A DNA stretch of 64,000 bases from Diadophis punctatus similis (taxonomy: Eukaryota; Chordata; Lepidosauria; Squamata; Dipsadidae). Below are positions 35,707-46,700 of the stretch, in pieces. Location: contig JALIGW010000063.1 in assembly GCA_023053685.1 (NCBI GenBank), positions 1,531,614 to 1,595,613 on the forward strand, read 5' to 3'. Under the pieces are notes generated by a model, which saw nothing but the letters and a program-made list of their open reading frames with translations, did no database searches and was not told where the DNA came from. The position numbers and the translations under genes were made by a program. Position 1 is the first letter of the stretch; every line of letters starts with the position of its first letter.

Positions 35707-35836
35707 AATTAGAGGACAGAGTTCAGGCCCTAGGCCCCTTCTCCTTTTCTTTTTATAATGTGCATTAAACTGATAGGTGAGTCATTTGGAAAGAGAGATT
35801 GGTGCATAAAAGAAACATTACTTTCTGTTTCCTCAG

Positions 35837-36740
35837 ATACTGAAAAATGTACAAAGTGTCCAGATGATCAATATCCAACTGAAAACCGAGTCCAATGTAT
35901 CCACAAAAGAATAACCTTCCTGTCCTATGAGGAACATCTGGGCATTATTCTGGCCACTTTTGCCCTTCTCTTCTTCCTAACCACAGGCTTTGTTTTAATC
36001 ATATTCATTAAATATATAGAAACTCCCATTGTCAAAGCCAACAACCGGGATCTCTCCTTCATCCTCCTGATCTCCCTCCTGCTTTGTTTTTTGTCCTCTT
36101 TTTTCTTCATTGACAACCAAGGAAAGCCACCTGTCTTCTCCGACAAACAGTGTTCAGCATTGTCTTCTCAGTAGCTGTGTCTTCTGTGTTGGCCAAAACA
36201 ATCACAGTCGTGCTGGCATTTCTTGCCACAAAACCAGGGAACAAAGTGAGAAGATGGTAGGGGAAGAGCTTGGCCAACTCCATCATCCTTACTGGTGCTG
36301 CTGGCCAAATTTTCATCTGTGCCATGTGGCTGGGATTTTCTCCCCCATTTCCCGACTCTGACCTGCATTCCCAACCTGGAGAGATCATCCTTCAATGCAA
36401 TGAAGGCTCTGTCACCTTGTTTTATGTTGTCCTTGGCTACATGTGTTTCCTAGCTGCCATTTGCTTCACTGTAGCTTTCCTTGCCAGGAATCTCCCTGGA
36501 GCTTTCAATGAAGCCAAGTTGATCACTTTCAGCATGCTAATCTTCTGCAGCGTCTGGGTCTCCTTCCTACCAAGTTATCTGAGCACCAAAGGAAAGTCCA
36601 TGGTGGCTGTACAGGTCTTCTCCATCTTGACTTCAAGTGCTGGTCTGCTGTTTTGCATTTTCTTCCCCAAGTGCTACATTATCATCTTGAGACCAGATCT
36701 AAATACCAAGGAACATTTAATGATAAAAGTAGGGAACTGA
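35837..36740 (+). pseudogene. V2R-B exon 6, frameshift plus nonsense
   Basis: 904 bp, one base shorter than in V2R-A and V2R-C. The deletion is at TTCATTGACAACC, where V2R-C reads TTCATTGGTCAACC. The independent TAG at 36258 lies in the original frame. Remaining sequence to the TGA is open and keeps all later helix motifs. Confidence 0.92.
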
Positions 36741-37430
36741 TAGTGAAAAAAATCCTTAAGTCTTCTGATGGGTCAGGTGTGGATATGTCAGGTGAGGGTC
36801 TTGTGATGTGATGAGTCAGGTGTGGCTGTGTCAAGTAAGGGTCTTGTAAAGGGTCTTTGGAAACTAACTCACAAGCTTGGGGAATGAACTGTTTCCTTCA
36901 TCCTTCAGCTGAACTACAGATATTCGCCACTATTGGAATGTTATAGGGCTTCCTGCTGAAGAAGGAGTTAGGATTAGAAGACTTCCAAGATCACTTCCAA
37001 CTTTGTTATTGAAACTGCTTAGTTTAAATTGAGTATGTGTTGCAAAATTGATCCCAAGAATGAGATGTTCTCTTGCCATGTATTGCTTTGGTGGTTCTAA
37101 TCCATCCCACTCCCAAGCCAAGAAACATTTGGTCTTCTGTACCCCATAGACTTGATGGAACAGAAACATTATCAGCTGAACCATTTCTCTGGTGACGGAT
37201 AATGTCACTTGTACAGTCACCCCTCTTATCACAGTAATGATTGCAGGTCAAAGGTCTAATATGACATGATTGAGATCTCTAAGGGCTTTTGTGATTTGGA
37301 GGGTGGAACAGCAAGAATCGACATGTAAAATAGAGGATGCACAAAGGATATACATATCTGAAATGTATTTGGAATAAAACTTCTCTGGGTATTCAGATGT
37401 TCTCTGCAAGATATCTCTTTGTGTCAATTT
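36741..37430. other. 3' flank of V2R-B
   Basis: A short CR1 3' end on + at about 36956-37004 (TTAGAAGACTTCCAAGATC). Otherwise no gene or repeat recognised; a 100-codon - strand frame has no recognisable motif. Confidence 0.4.
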
Positions 37431-37650
37431 ATAGCAATAGCAGACTTATATACCACTTCACAGTGCTTTACAGTCCTCTCTAAGCAGTTTACAGAGTCGG
37501 CATATTGCCCCCAACAATCTCATTCCTCATTTTACTGACCTCAAAGGACAGAAAGCTGAGTCAACCTTGAACTGGTGGGAATCAAACTCCGGCAATCAGT
37601 AGAATTAGCCTGCAATACTGCATTCTAACCACTGCGCCACCACGCTCCTT
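37431..37650 (-). repeat. MIR/CORE-type SINE
   Basis: Diverged copy: GACTTATATACCACTTCACA tail and ACCACTGCGCCACCACG head. Confidence 0.75.
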
Positions 37651-37679
37651 TTGTTTCTTATTTCCCTTTATCAGCTTCA

Positions 37680-38300
37680 GTTGGTTTGAATGGGGTGAAG
37701 ATTGGAGAAGGTAGTTGAGGAGGTGGTGGGTTGTGATGATTGGAGCGAGCCCATATCTCTTCTAAACGTGCATCAATCATTATGGTGTAGACTTGATGTA
37801 TCATTTGGGGAACTCCTTACCTGATGAATTCATTTGCAAATCTCTCATTCAGGCCAGGTCTGAACTGTAGCCATTAGGGAGGGCTCGTTCAAATTCAAAC
37901 CAGCTGCAATCAGTTTGTCTTCTTCTATGTAGAAACTTACTCTGTGATTACCTTGTTGTGGTGGTATCTTCTTCTATGGGATCACTGAAGTGTTGCCTGA
38001 AGTTGGTTATGAAGTTTTGGAGTAAGCCGGCATATAAGAACAGCAAAATAAATAAATAAAATAAATAAGTTATCCAAGATTGGGTCATTGAGCTCAAGCA
38101 CAAGGCGTGCCCATCTGGTGGCTGAAGCTGTGAGGAGGCCGAGAATGAAGGATACTAATGATCTGTCCATCACAAATTCCCCTGGTCTGGTGCTGATGAA
38201 CATGTTGCATTGAGCAAGAAATGTTGTCATTTTATCTGAGTCACCCACATACCACTCAGTTAAGCAGTCAGAACCCAGAGGCACCAAGGACCTGGTGGTG
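37680..38300 (-). pseudogene. Sushi-type gypsy gag remnant
   Basis: On -, 38300-38100 reads DKMTTFLAQCNMFISTRPGE, then LLTASATRWARLVLELNDP, matching sushi/RTL-type Gag ('FLAQC...RP..F...LL.G.A..WA'). Later Gag sequence continues to about 37680 with stops, and an L2-like tail (about 38020-38070) interrupts it. A different subfamily from 4374-4877. Confidence 0.55.
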
Positions 38301-38740
38301 TTGTTGTTAGTTGTGAAATCATGTCCTACCCATGGCGACCCCATGGGCAATGTTCCTCCAGGCCTTCCTGTTCTCTACCATCCTCTGGAGTCCATTTAAG
38401 CTCACGCCAACTGCTTCAGTGACTCCATCCAGCCATCTCATTCTCTATCGCTCCCTTCTTCTTTTGCCCTCAATCTTTCCCAGCATTAGGCTCTTCTCCA
38501 GTGAGTCCTTCCTTCTCATTAGGTGACCAAAGTTTTTGAGTTTCATCTTCAGGGTCTGGCCTTCTAAAGAGCAGTCAGGGTTGATCTCCTCTAGGACCGA
38601 CCGGTTTGATCGCCTTGCAGTCCAAGGGACTCGCAGGCATCTTCTCCAGCACCCTAGTTCAAAGGCCTCAATTCTTTGATGAAGGACCTGGTAGGCAAGC
38701 ACTAAGAGTAGAAGCCAGGGTCCATACAGTGGGAAAAATT
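38300..38740 (-). pseudogene. BovB (RTE) LINE ORF C-terminus
   Basis: On -: QRIEAFELGCWRRCLRVPWT, SNRSVLEEINPDCSLEGQ, NFGHLMRRKDSLEKSLMLG. This is the canonical BovB end. Truncated on both sides; stops near the 3' end. Confidence 0.82.
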
Positions 38741-38877
38741 TCAAGAATCCTCAACAATGGACCCTCCAATATCCTCAACAATGGACACTCCTCTGCCTGT
38801 CAATATCAGATAGTCCTGCTTATCTCCTAAACTTCCTCCTCTCACTCAATTGCCAGTTCTGTTTTCTAGGCTAATGT

Positions 38878-39103
38878 CACAGCCATGGTGGCACAGTGGT
38901 TAGAATGCAGTACTGCAGGTCTAACTCACTGCTCACCCCAGGAGTTCAATTCTGAGCGGCTCAAGGTTGACTCAGCCTTCCAACCTTCTGAGGTCGGTAA
39001 AATGAGGACCCAGATTGTTGGGGGAAATATGCTGACTCTCTAAACCATTTAGAGAGGGCTGTGAAGTACTATGGAGTGGTATATAAGTCTAAGTGCTATT
39101 TCT
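38878..39103 (+). repeat. MIR/CORE-type SINE
   Basis: Head GCCATGGTGGCACAGTGG; tail GGAGTGGTATATAAGTCTAA. Moderately diverged. Confidence 0.75.
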
Positions 39104-39274
39104 ATACAGAAACTTATTCGGAGCAAGTAGAGCAATGAAAAAAAGCCTGCAAAGACTTAGGGCTGGAAAAACATTCTTCGGAGAGAGTAACAATGAAAGA
39201 GCTTGCAAGGTAAGAGTTGGGAAGATCGTCAGCACCTCATTAGGGCTGGAAAACAAGCTTCGAAAAAGCTACAT

Positions 39275-39602
39275 TTAGAGTATAAGACGCACCCAAATTT
39301 TCAGCCTCTTTTAGCGCTATCTCTAGGAGCTGAGATAGCGCAGTGGTTAAAAGCAGCATTGCGACCTTCAGCTGATTGCTAGTTCAGCAGTCCAGCTGTT
39401 CGAATCTCACTAGGCTCAAGGTTGACTCAGCCTTCCATCCTTCCGAGGTGGGTAAAATGAGGACCCAGATTGTTGGGGGCAATATGCTGAACTCTGTAAA
39501 CCGCTTAGAGAGGGCTGTAAAGCACTATGAAGCGGTATATAAGTAAAGTGCTATTGCTATTTTAGGGAGGAAAAAGGTGCGTCTTATACTCTGAAAAATA
39601 CG
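39275..39602. mobile_element. MITE with 'TATAAGACGCACC' ends
   Basis: Left GAGTATAAGACGCACCCAAA; right GGTGCGTCTTATACTCTGAA, then AAATACGGTA. An inverted pair. The outermost left end is lost. A full SINE is nested inside. Same family as the repeat enclosing the DIRS element. Confidence 0.6.
39324..39563 (+). repeat. MIR/CORE-type SINE nested in MITE
   Basis: Full length and very close to the copy at 4074 (same GGAGCTGAGATAGCGCAGTG head), so probably the same young subfamily. Confidence 0.85.
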
Positions 39603-39606
39603 GTAA

Positions 39607-39945
39607 GTCTCATCAACCTAAAGGGTAAAGGTAAAGGTTCTCTTCGCACATAGGGGCAGTGCTCATCTCCGTTTCAAAGCCGAAGAGCCAGCGCTGTCCA
39701 AAGACGTCTCCATGGTCATGTGGCCGGCATTAATAAATGCCGAAGGCGCACGGAACGCTGTTACCTTCCCACTAAAGGTGGTCCCTATTTTTCTACTTGC
39801 ATTTTTACAAGCTTTCGAACTGCTAGGTTGGCAGAAGCTGGGACAAGTAACAGGAACTCACCCCGTTACACGGGGCTAGGGATTCGAACCACCGACCTTT
39901 CTGATCGACAAGCTCAGCTTCTTAGCCACTGAGCCACTGTGTCCC
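39607..39945 (-). repeat. Sauria SINE (BovB-tailed)
   Basis: Reverse-complement copy: the tRNA-like head on + ends CTTAGCCACTGAGCCACTGT, and the body has GTCATGTGGCCGGCATTAAT, GGCGCACGGAACGCTGTTAC and AGGTTGGCAGAAGCTGGGAC. The tail AAAGGGTAAAGGTAAAGG is BovB-like. This SINE family is specific to squamates. Confidence 0.8.
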
Positions 39946-40522
39946 TCATCAACCTAGAATGGCACAAAACTCCATACTTATGGGTGATCTTCCTTCCTAT
40001 GGAGGCAAAATACCAGGACAGCGAAAGTCAGTTACCTGGATGGTGAACTATCTACCTGCAGCATCACTTTCTGTGCATGTCCTGACAGGAAGGAGCCAAA
40101 ACACTACAAAACAATGTCCCCAGGTATGTGTCTCTGTTTTTTTCCACCAACATGCTTTTTTCCAAATAACCCTTTGCACATGGAACCCCAAAAGACCTTC
40201 AAGATTCCCAGAGGAGAAGCTGCTTCTCACTGTAATTATCACCATCCATCTGCTACTTCACTGTTATCATCAAACTGAAGCAACATGCAAGGGATTTTTC
40301 ATTAGAAAATGATAAATGCCCCAGAGGACACTCTGTGTGATACATGTAGGGGCTTTGCTCATGAATGTACCTTTCTATCTTTTCCAGGTGAAGCTCAGTT
40401 TCTCTCTGTCTGAAACAGGAAAACCACTGGAATTTCCATCTTATGAAAGTGCTTTGAATCCATCTAACTCCTCTTATTGTTCTTCTTTAGAAATGGGAAG
40501 GTGATTGAGGGTTGTATGAATT

Positions 40523-40734
40523 ATGGACATCATCTTTCTACTTCTGATACTGCTAGTATCCCAGCCAGTCTCTGGGAAATGTAGATTGAAGTGTCAGCTA
40601 AATTTGGAGCACCAGGATGGAGAAAATTCATATTACAAGCCAGGGGACCACATCATTGGTGTGGTCACCACTGCATCACAACTATCGCACACAAAGTTGT
40701 CTTTCAACAGGGCTCCATTTAGTCAATCTCACTC
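40523..40734 (+). CDS. V2R-C exon 1
   Basis: Signal peptide then [15 protein letters not shown] and [16 protein letters not shown]. Donor GTAAGT at 40735, phase 2. Confidence 0.85.
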
Positions 40735-43700
40735 GTAAGTTATTCATCATTGATGGACTTGCATTCCTTCCATTTGTATTTCTAACAATCTTCTATTTTT
40801 CTTCATATTTTACTTACTCCTAGGTTGCAAAACAGGTCTAATTTCTTGAATTGGTTAATTTACAAAGCTTCTCTGTTTTGTCTTGATTTATGAAAGAGTC
40901 CCAAAACCAAAGTTCAGGAAGGGAAAAAAACCCATGAAAGAGTCCAGGTTTTCCCCTTCAAGTCCAATCTTGATTTCAACACTTCAAAACTGAATTATTA
41001 AAAGAGTTATAGTCACCTCTGCCCAGCCCATTTCTATATTCTTATGACCGTTCATTGATATTCAAAGCCAAATGTTTATAAAAATAGATTGATTTGTTTT
41101 TAGAGTTGTTTTTCTGAATCACACGTGAAATATCTCCTTCCTATTCTGGTGCTTCTAGTTTAATAACAATAACAATAACAGCAGAGTTGGAAGGGACTTT
41201 GGAGGTCTTCTAGTCCAACCCCCTGCTTACGCAGGAAACCCTACACTACTTCAGACAGATGGTTATCCAACATCTTCTTAAAAATGTCTAATGTTGGAGC
41301 ATTCACAACTTCTGGAGGCAAGCCGTTCCAGTGATTAATTGTTCTAACTGTCAGGAAATTTCTCCTTAGTTCTAAGTTGCTTCTCTCCTAGATTAGTTTC
41401 CACCCATTGCTTCTTGTTCTACCCCCAGGTGCCTTGGAGAAAAGTTTGATTTAATGAATATTAATGAATATGAATATGAATTTAATGAATTTAATGAATA
41501 TGAATTTAATGAATATGAATTTAATGAATATGAATTTAATGAATGTGAATATCATTAATGATTTAATGATATTCAATAGTAGTTATTGGACAAACAAAAA
41601 TAAGCCCCACTATAAATAATGATATATTTGTGACTCTTAAACTTTGCTAGAAGACTATCTCTATTCCATCTTCTCAACATTCATAAAAATTAAATAGGGA
41701 TGGGCGACTATAATTAGTCTCTCATTTTGGATCAAAATTGGATTGAGACTCAATAGGCTTCTGAAGATAAAGAGAAATAAATAAAAATATTTGATGATGA
41801 TCATGATGATGACATGAATATTTTTTACAGTAGTTTGTCTACTGATAAGTCTAGAATCCTTGGCTTCATTTTTGCCATTCAAGTGGTCAACAATAATCTC
41901 CAGCTTCTGCTCAATCTCACTCTGGGCTACAACATCCATGACAAAAACATGAATGCCATTGCCACTTCAGATGCCTTACTGGACATGCTCTCAACTGGAG
42001 AAGCCAATGTTCCCAATTACAGCTGTGGAAGGAAGGACCACCTTTTGGCTCTTCTTGATGGAGCTGCCAGGGACATCTCCATCCAGATGTCAACCTTAGT
42101 AGGCCCCTACAAAGTCCCACAGGTTTGTGTATGAATGTATGTTTCTCTATCTGGTAAAATGGGTGTGGTGGTTGTGAGTGAGCAATAGATTCAACCATAT
42201 CTTCTCTATGGTATTCAAAATATGCTTTTCCCCATGGCCATTGTAGGTGTTATGACTATGAACTTGGATTCACAATGGGGTGGGGGAAAGGATCAAAAGA
42301 GACATATCCTCTTATGACACCATCCCCATTGTTATTGGAGCTTCTTGTGAAGGTGTGGGGAGGCTCTGTGTCCAATCAAAGAGAGTTCTGTAATGGGAAG
42401 CTTATTTATTTGTGAGATTTTATTTGTGACATTTATATACCGCCTTACAGTGCAAGCACTCTCTAAGCGGTTTACACCAGTAAGCAATGTATATTTATAT
42501 ACATTGCCCCCAACAATCTGGGTCCTCATTTTACCTACCTCGGAAGGATGGAAGGCTGAGTCAACCTTGAGCTGGTGAGATTTGAACCGCTGACCTGCGG
42601 ATCACAGTCAGCTAAAGTGGCCTGCAGTACTGCCTCTAACCGCTGCGCCACCTCGGCTCATATTTTGTACACAATCTTAACAAAAAAATTAATATTTTCA
42701 ATGTCTAATTTAAGCTATGGAAACTGACAGACTCAAATTTGTGTCTGTTTGAACAGACAAAATTTCAATTGAAGACCTATTGGATTGTACAACAGACAAA
42801 TTATTTTAGGAGCTGTGGTTTCTCTGTCTCTTGCACAACTGGAGAACAAGCTAGAAAGTTTGTTGCACAAAGACTCTGGGATCTTCAAGCAGAGAATGAA
42901 ATAGCTAATGTAGGTAAGGTTGACACGCTGAAATGGATGAGCTGCTACAAACATCCCTTCCAAACTGTTCAATATTGAAAGTCAGAAATGCCTAAACATA
43001 TTTGGGCAGTATTTACTCAAGCAAGATTTGAGCAGCTGGACAAAATGTTTATGGAACATTTGTTCCCTTATAAAATAGAATTCTTTATTGGCTAAGTGTG
43101 ACTGGACACACAAAGAATTTGTCTTCAGTGCATAAGCTCTCAGTGTACATAAAAAATACATTCAGCAAGAATCATAAGATACAACACTTAGTGATAGTCA
43201 TAAGATACTAAATAAACAATTAAAATCATACTAGAAAACTAAAATTATAAAATTATATTTTTATATAAAATTATGTATAAAAATTATAGCGAACAAAGTT
43301 GTGTTTGTGGATTTTTGAGAGAGAAGATGTAATGCACTTATGATTTGAATTCCACTGTGTAAGAAGTCAATATCTTGGACTGTACATTAGATGCAAGACC
43401 TATTGGTCACCTTATATTAAAACAACATATTTCCTGTGTGATCAGAAATTTAAATGTCTTTACAATAGTAATAGGAATAGCACTTAGTCTTATATACCAC
43501 TTCATAGTGCTTTACAGCCCTCTCTAAGCGGTTTACAGAGTCAGCATATTGCCCCCAACAATCTTGGTCCACAAATAATATGGCTCTTTACTTGACCAAA
43601 ATTGTTCAGTTGATGGTAGAGGTGATAAATAAATATGATTTGCATTAGAAACAGAGAATCAGAGAAATATGCAGTCTAAGGGCAATCAACAATAATTTTT

Positions 43701-46700
43701 CATCAGAACCAAGTTCTGATCAGAACCAGTACTCTTTAATATCTTCATAAATGACCTAGATGAGGGAATAGCAGGAGAACTAACAAAATTTTCAGATGAC
43801 ACCAAGCTGGCGGGAGTAGCAAACATCCCAGAGGACAGACTCAAAATCCAGAGGGACCTCGACAGACTCAAACACTGTCAAACACCCAAACCAATAAAAT
43901 GAAATTTAACACTGAGAAAAGTAAAATTCTGCACCTAGGCAAGAAGAATCCAAAATACACATACAAACTGGGCGAAACCAGACTCAATAGCAGCGATTGC
44001 GAGAGGGATCTCGGAGTCCTGGTAGACAGCCAACTAAATATGAGCCAGCAGTGTGCAGCAGCAGCCAAAAAGGCCAACGCAGTCCTGAGCTGCATAAATA
44101 GAGGGATACAATCTAGGACCAGAGAGGTACTAGTATAAAGCCTTGGTCAGACCACACCTAGAGTACTGCATCCAGTTTTGGTTACCACACTACAAAAAAG
44201 ACATTGAAACCCTAGAGAAAGTGCAGAAGAGAGCAACCAGGATGATAAAGGGTCTTTAAAATAAAACATACAAAGAGCGGTTGCAGGAACTGAGCTTGGC
44301 CAGTCTGGTGAAGAGAAGGACCGGGGTGACATGATAGCAGTGTTCCAATACTTGAGGGGATGCCACAGAGAGGAGGGGGTCAGGCTGTTCTCTATGGCAC
44401 CGGAAGCCAAACAAGGAATAATGGATGGAAGCTGACCAAGGAGAGATTCAACCTGGAAGTGAGGAGAAACTTTCTGACAGTGACAGCGATCAACCAGTGG
44501 AACAGCTTACCAATGGAGGTTGTGAGAGCCCCAACACTTGCGACCTTCAAGGAGAGACTGGACTGCCATCTGTCTCAAATGGTGTAGGAACTTCTGCTTG
44601 AGCAGGGGGTTGGACTAGATGACCTACAAGGTCCCTCCCAACTCTAATAATAAGTAAATAAGTTGGATTTATTAAAAGTAAAGTAATATTTTTGACTTGA
44701 TCAGACCCCAAATATAACTCAGTATTCTTTATTGCTTTTCCAGATCAGTGACAAAATTGTTTCAGAGGCTTTGAGTGAAAAAAACCAATTTCCTTTTTTC
44801 CACCGGATTTTCCCCAAATTGGGATTCCACTACCCAGCAATTGTCCAGGTGCTCCTCCATTTCAGATGGACCTTGATTGGTCTCTTTGCTTCAGACACAG
44901 AGAATGGAGAGCATTTCATGAGAACTTTGTCTCCTGTGCTTTTCAGGAATGGGATTTGTGCTGTTATATCACAACTATTCTCAAGCACTAAACCTACATC
45001 ATCCCTCAGGGATGCCATCACTAAGTGGAGACAAGTCAATGTGTTTGTTCATTTCACGGAATATGATTCTCTTCTGGAGAGAATTTTTCCTTTCCATGTA
45101 GTGCTTAAGCGTTTGCCAGGACCCATTGAAGGGAAAGTCTGGATCACAACATTCTTGGGAATATATAAAATAAAACAGAACAAACGTTTCAGATATATCC
45201 ATAGTATTTGGACCTTTGCTTTTCAGGAAAAAAAAAGACCGAAAGATTATTATTTTCAACCTGACATATTCGTGGAACAGGAATTTGAAGACCAATATTT
45301 TCTCTGTTCTGTTTCAAAGAATGTCTTTTCTGTCAAAGGCCGGAGGAGATGCACCCAGAAAGCACCACTGGAAAACCAACAGAAAATGGACAGTATATGG
45401 ATCCGAACTTACCACCATCTTTACAGTGTCATTAACACTCTGGCCCATGTCTTGAAAGCTGCATATTCTTCCAGATCCAGGAGGAGAAAATTGGCAACTC
45501 CAAGGCTGCAGCCATGGCAGGTATAGGGACCCAACAATCATGCAATAACCAGATGCCTAATTTTAGCACTATACCAATAGCACTTAGACTTATATACCGC
45601 TTCACAGTGCTTTACAGCCCTCTCTAAGTGGTTTACAGAGTTCAGCATATTGCCCCCAACAATCTGGATCCCCATTTTACCGACCTCAGAAGGATGGAAG
45701 GCTGAGTCAACCTTGAGCCGGTGAGATTTGAACAGCTGAACTGCTGAACTGCAGTGCTACACTTTAACCACTGCGCCACCTCGGCTCTGATTTTCCACTC
45801 CAGTAGACCAATATGACTTGTATTGTTGTCTTTCATTGAGGTTAACAGCTCCTTTGATCTTCCTTGGCTTCATTGTCCGTCCATAAACCTCATCCAGTTT
45901 TTGTGCAATGTCTTCTCCGTAGACCTGTGCCTGCAAATTGACCTTACACTGGATTTGGGGTCACTCCAACCAGAACATTCAAGGAATTATGGAAGTATTT
46001 TCCTTCTTTCCATGAGCAAAGTCCACACTACCAACTCAAAGTCAGTTTGCAATCAACTACTGTTTTGAGCCCACCAAATCTTCTTATAAAGTTTGGTATC
46101 CGTCATGCTGCTTCTAGTGAATTATTAATGACATTATCACGCAATTCATGTGATTATTAAATCTTAAACTTTTACTGCCATTTTTTTAATAATCATTGAC
46201 CAGTGTAAATATATCATAATGATGAGAAAAAGTAGAAATCAAATCTGAAGGATAGATCTACATTGCAGTCGACATTTTATTTTCCTGCATAAGAACCCAT
46301 AGTGTCACGGTGTGAATATTGTCAGTTGTATGTCTATGCAGGGTGATGCACCCCTATTTTATATATTTTTTTTCAAAAAGTTTTATTAGTACAAAGTACA
46401 AACATTTTTCTCTTTTTCTCCCCCCCTTCCCCACAACCCCCTCCCTCCCCCCCATCCTCCCCCACCCCCGACTTCCCAGAAAAAACACAGGGTATAATAT
46501 TCAATAAACATAAAATTAAAATATACTAACAAATTATAGCTTCAAAAGTTTCTCTAGTTCTTTAACTCCTTGTTATTTAAAACCTTTTAAACACAGTCTA
46601 AAAATTTAACATATATCATTATTAAACTATTTATATCTTCTTAATCTGATACTTTTTTTGAATATAATCAGTCCATCTACTCCATTCCAACATACCCCTA

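Larger units (their letters stand above)
24457..36740 (+). pseudogene. V2R-B: recently inactivated V2R
   Basis: Six exons in the same order and phases as V2R-A: 24457-24671, 25310-25601, 25994-26773, 30765-30977, 32609-32735 and 35837-36740. Exons 1-5 are fully open. Exon 6 lacks one base at about 36112, between helices 2 and 3, causing a stop at 36172-36174. A TGG-TTG pair in V2R-A is TGG-TAG here, giving a second stop at 36258-36260. Downstream sequence still encodes helices 4-7, so decay is recent. The predicted product would have about two helices and no coupling domain. Confidence 0.88.

Noticed and set aside
42739..42978. 79-codon + ORF in V2R-C intron 2
   Set aside because: No recognised domain, no splice or start context, surrounded by repeats; kept only as unassigned sequence.
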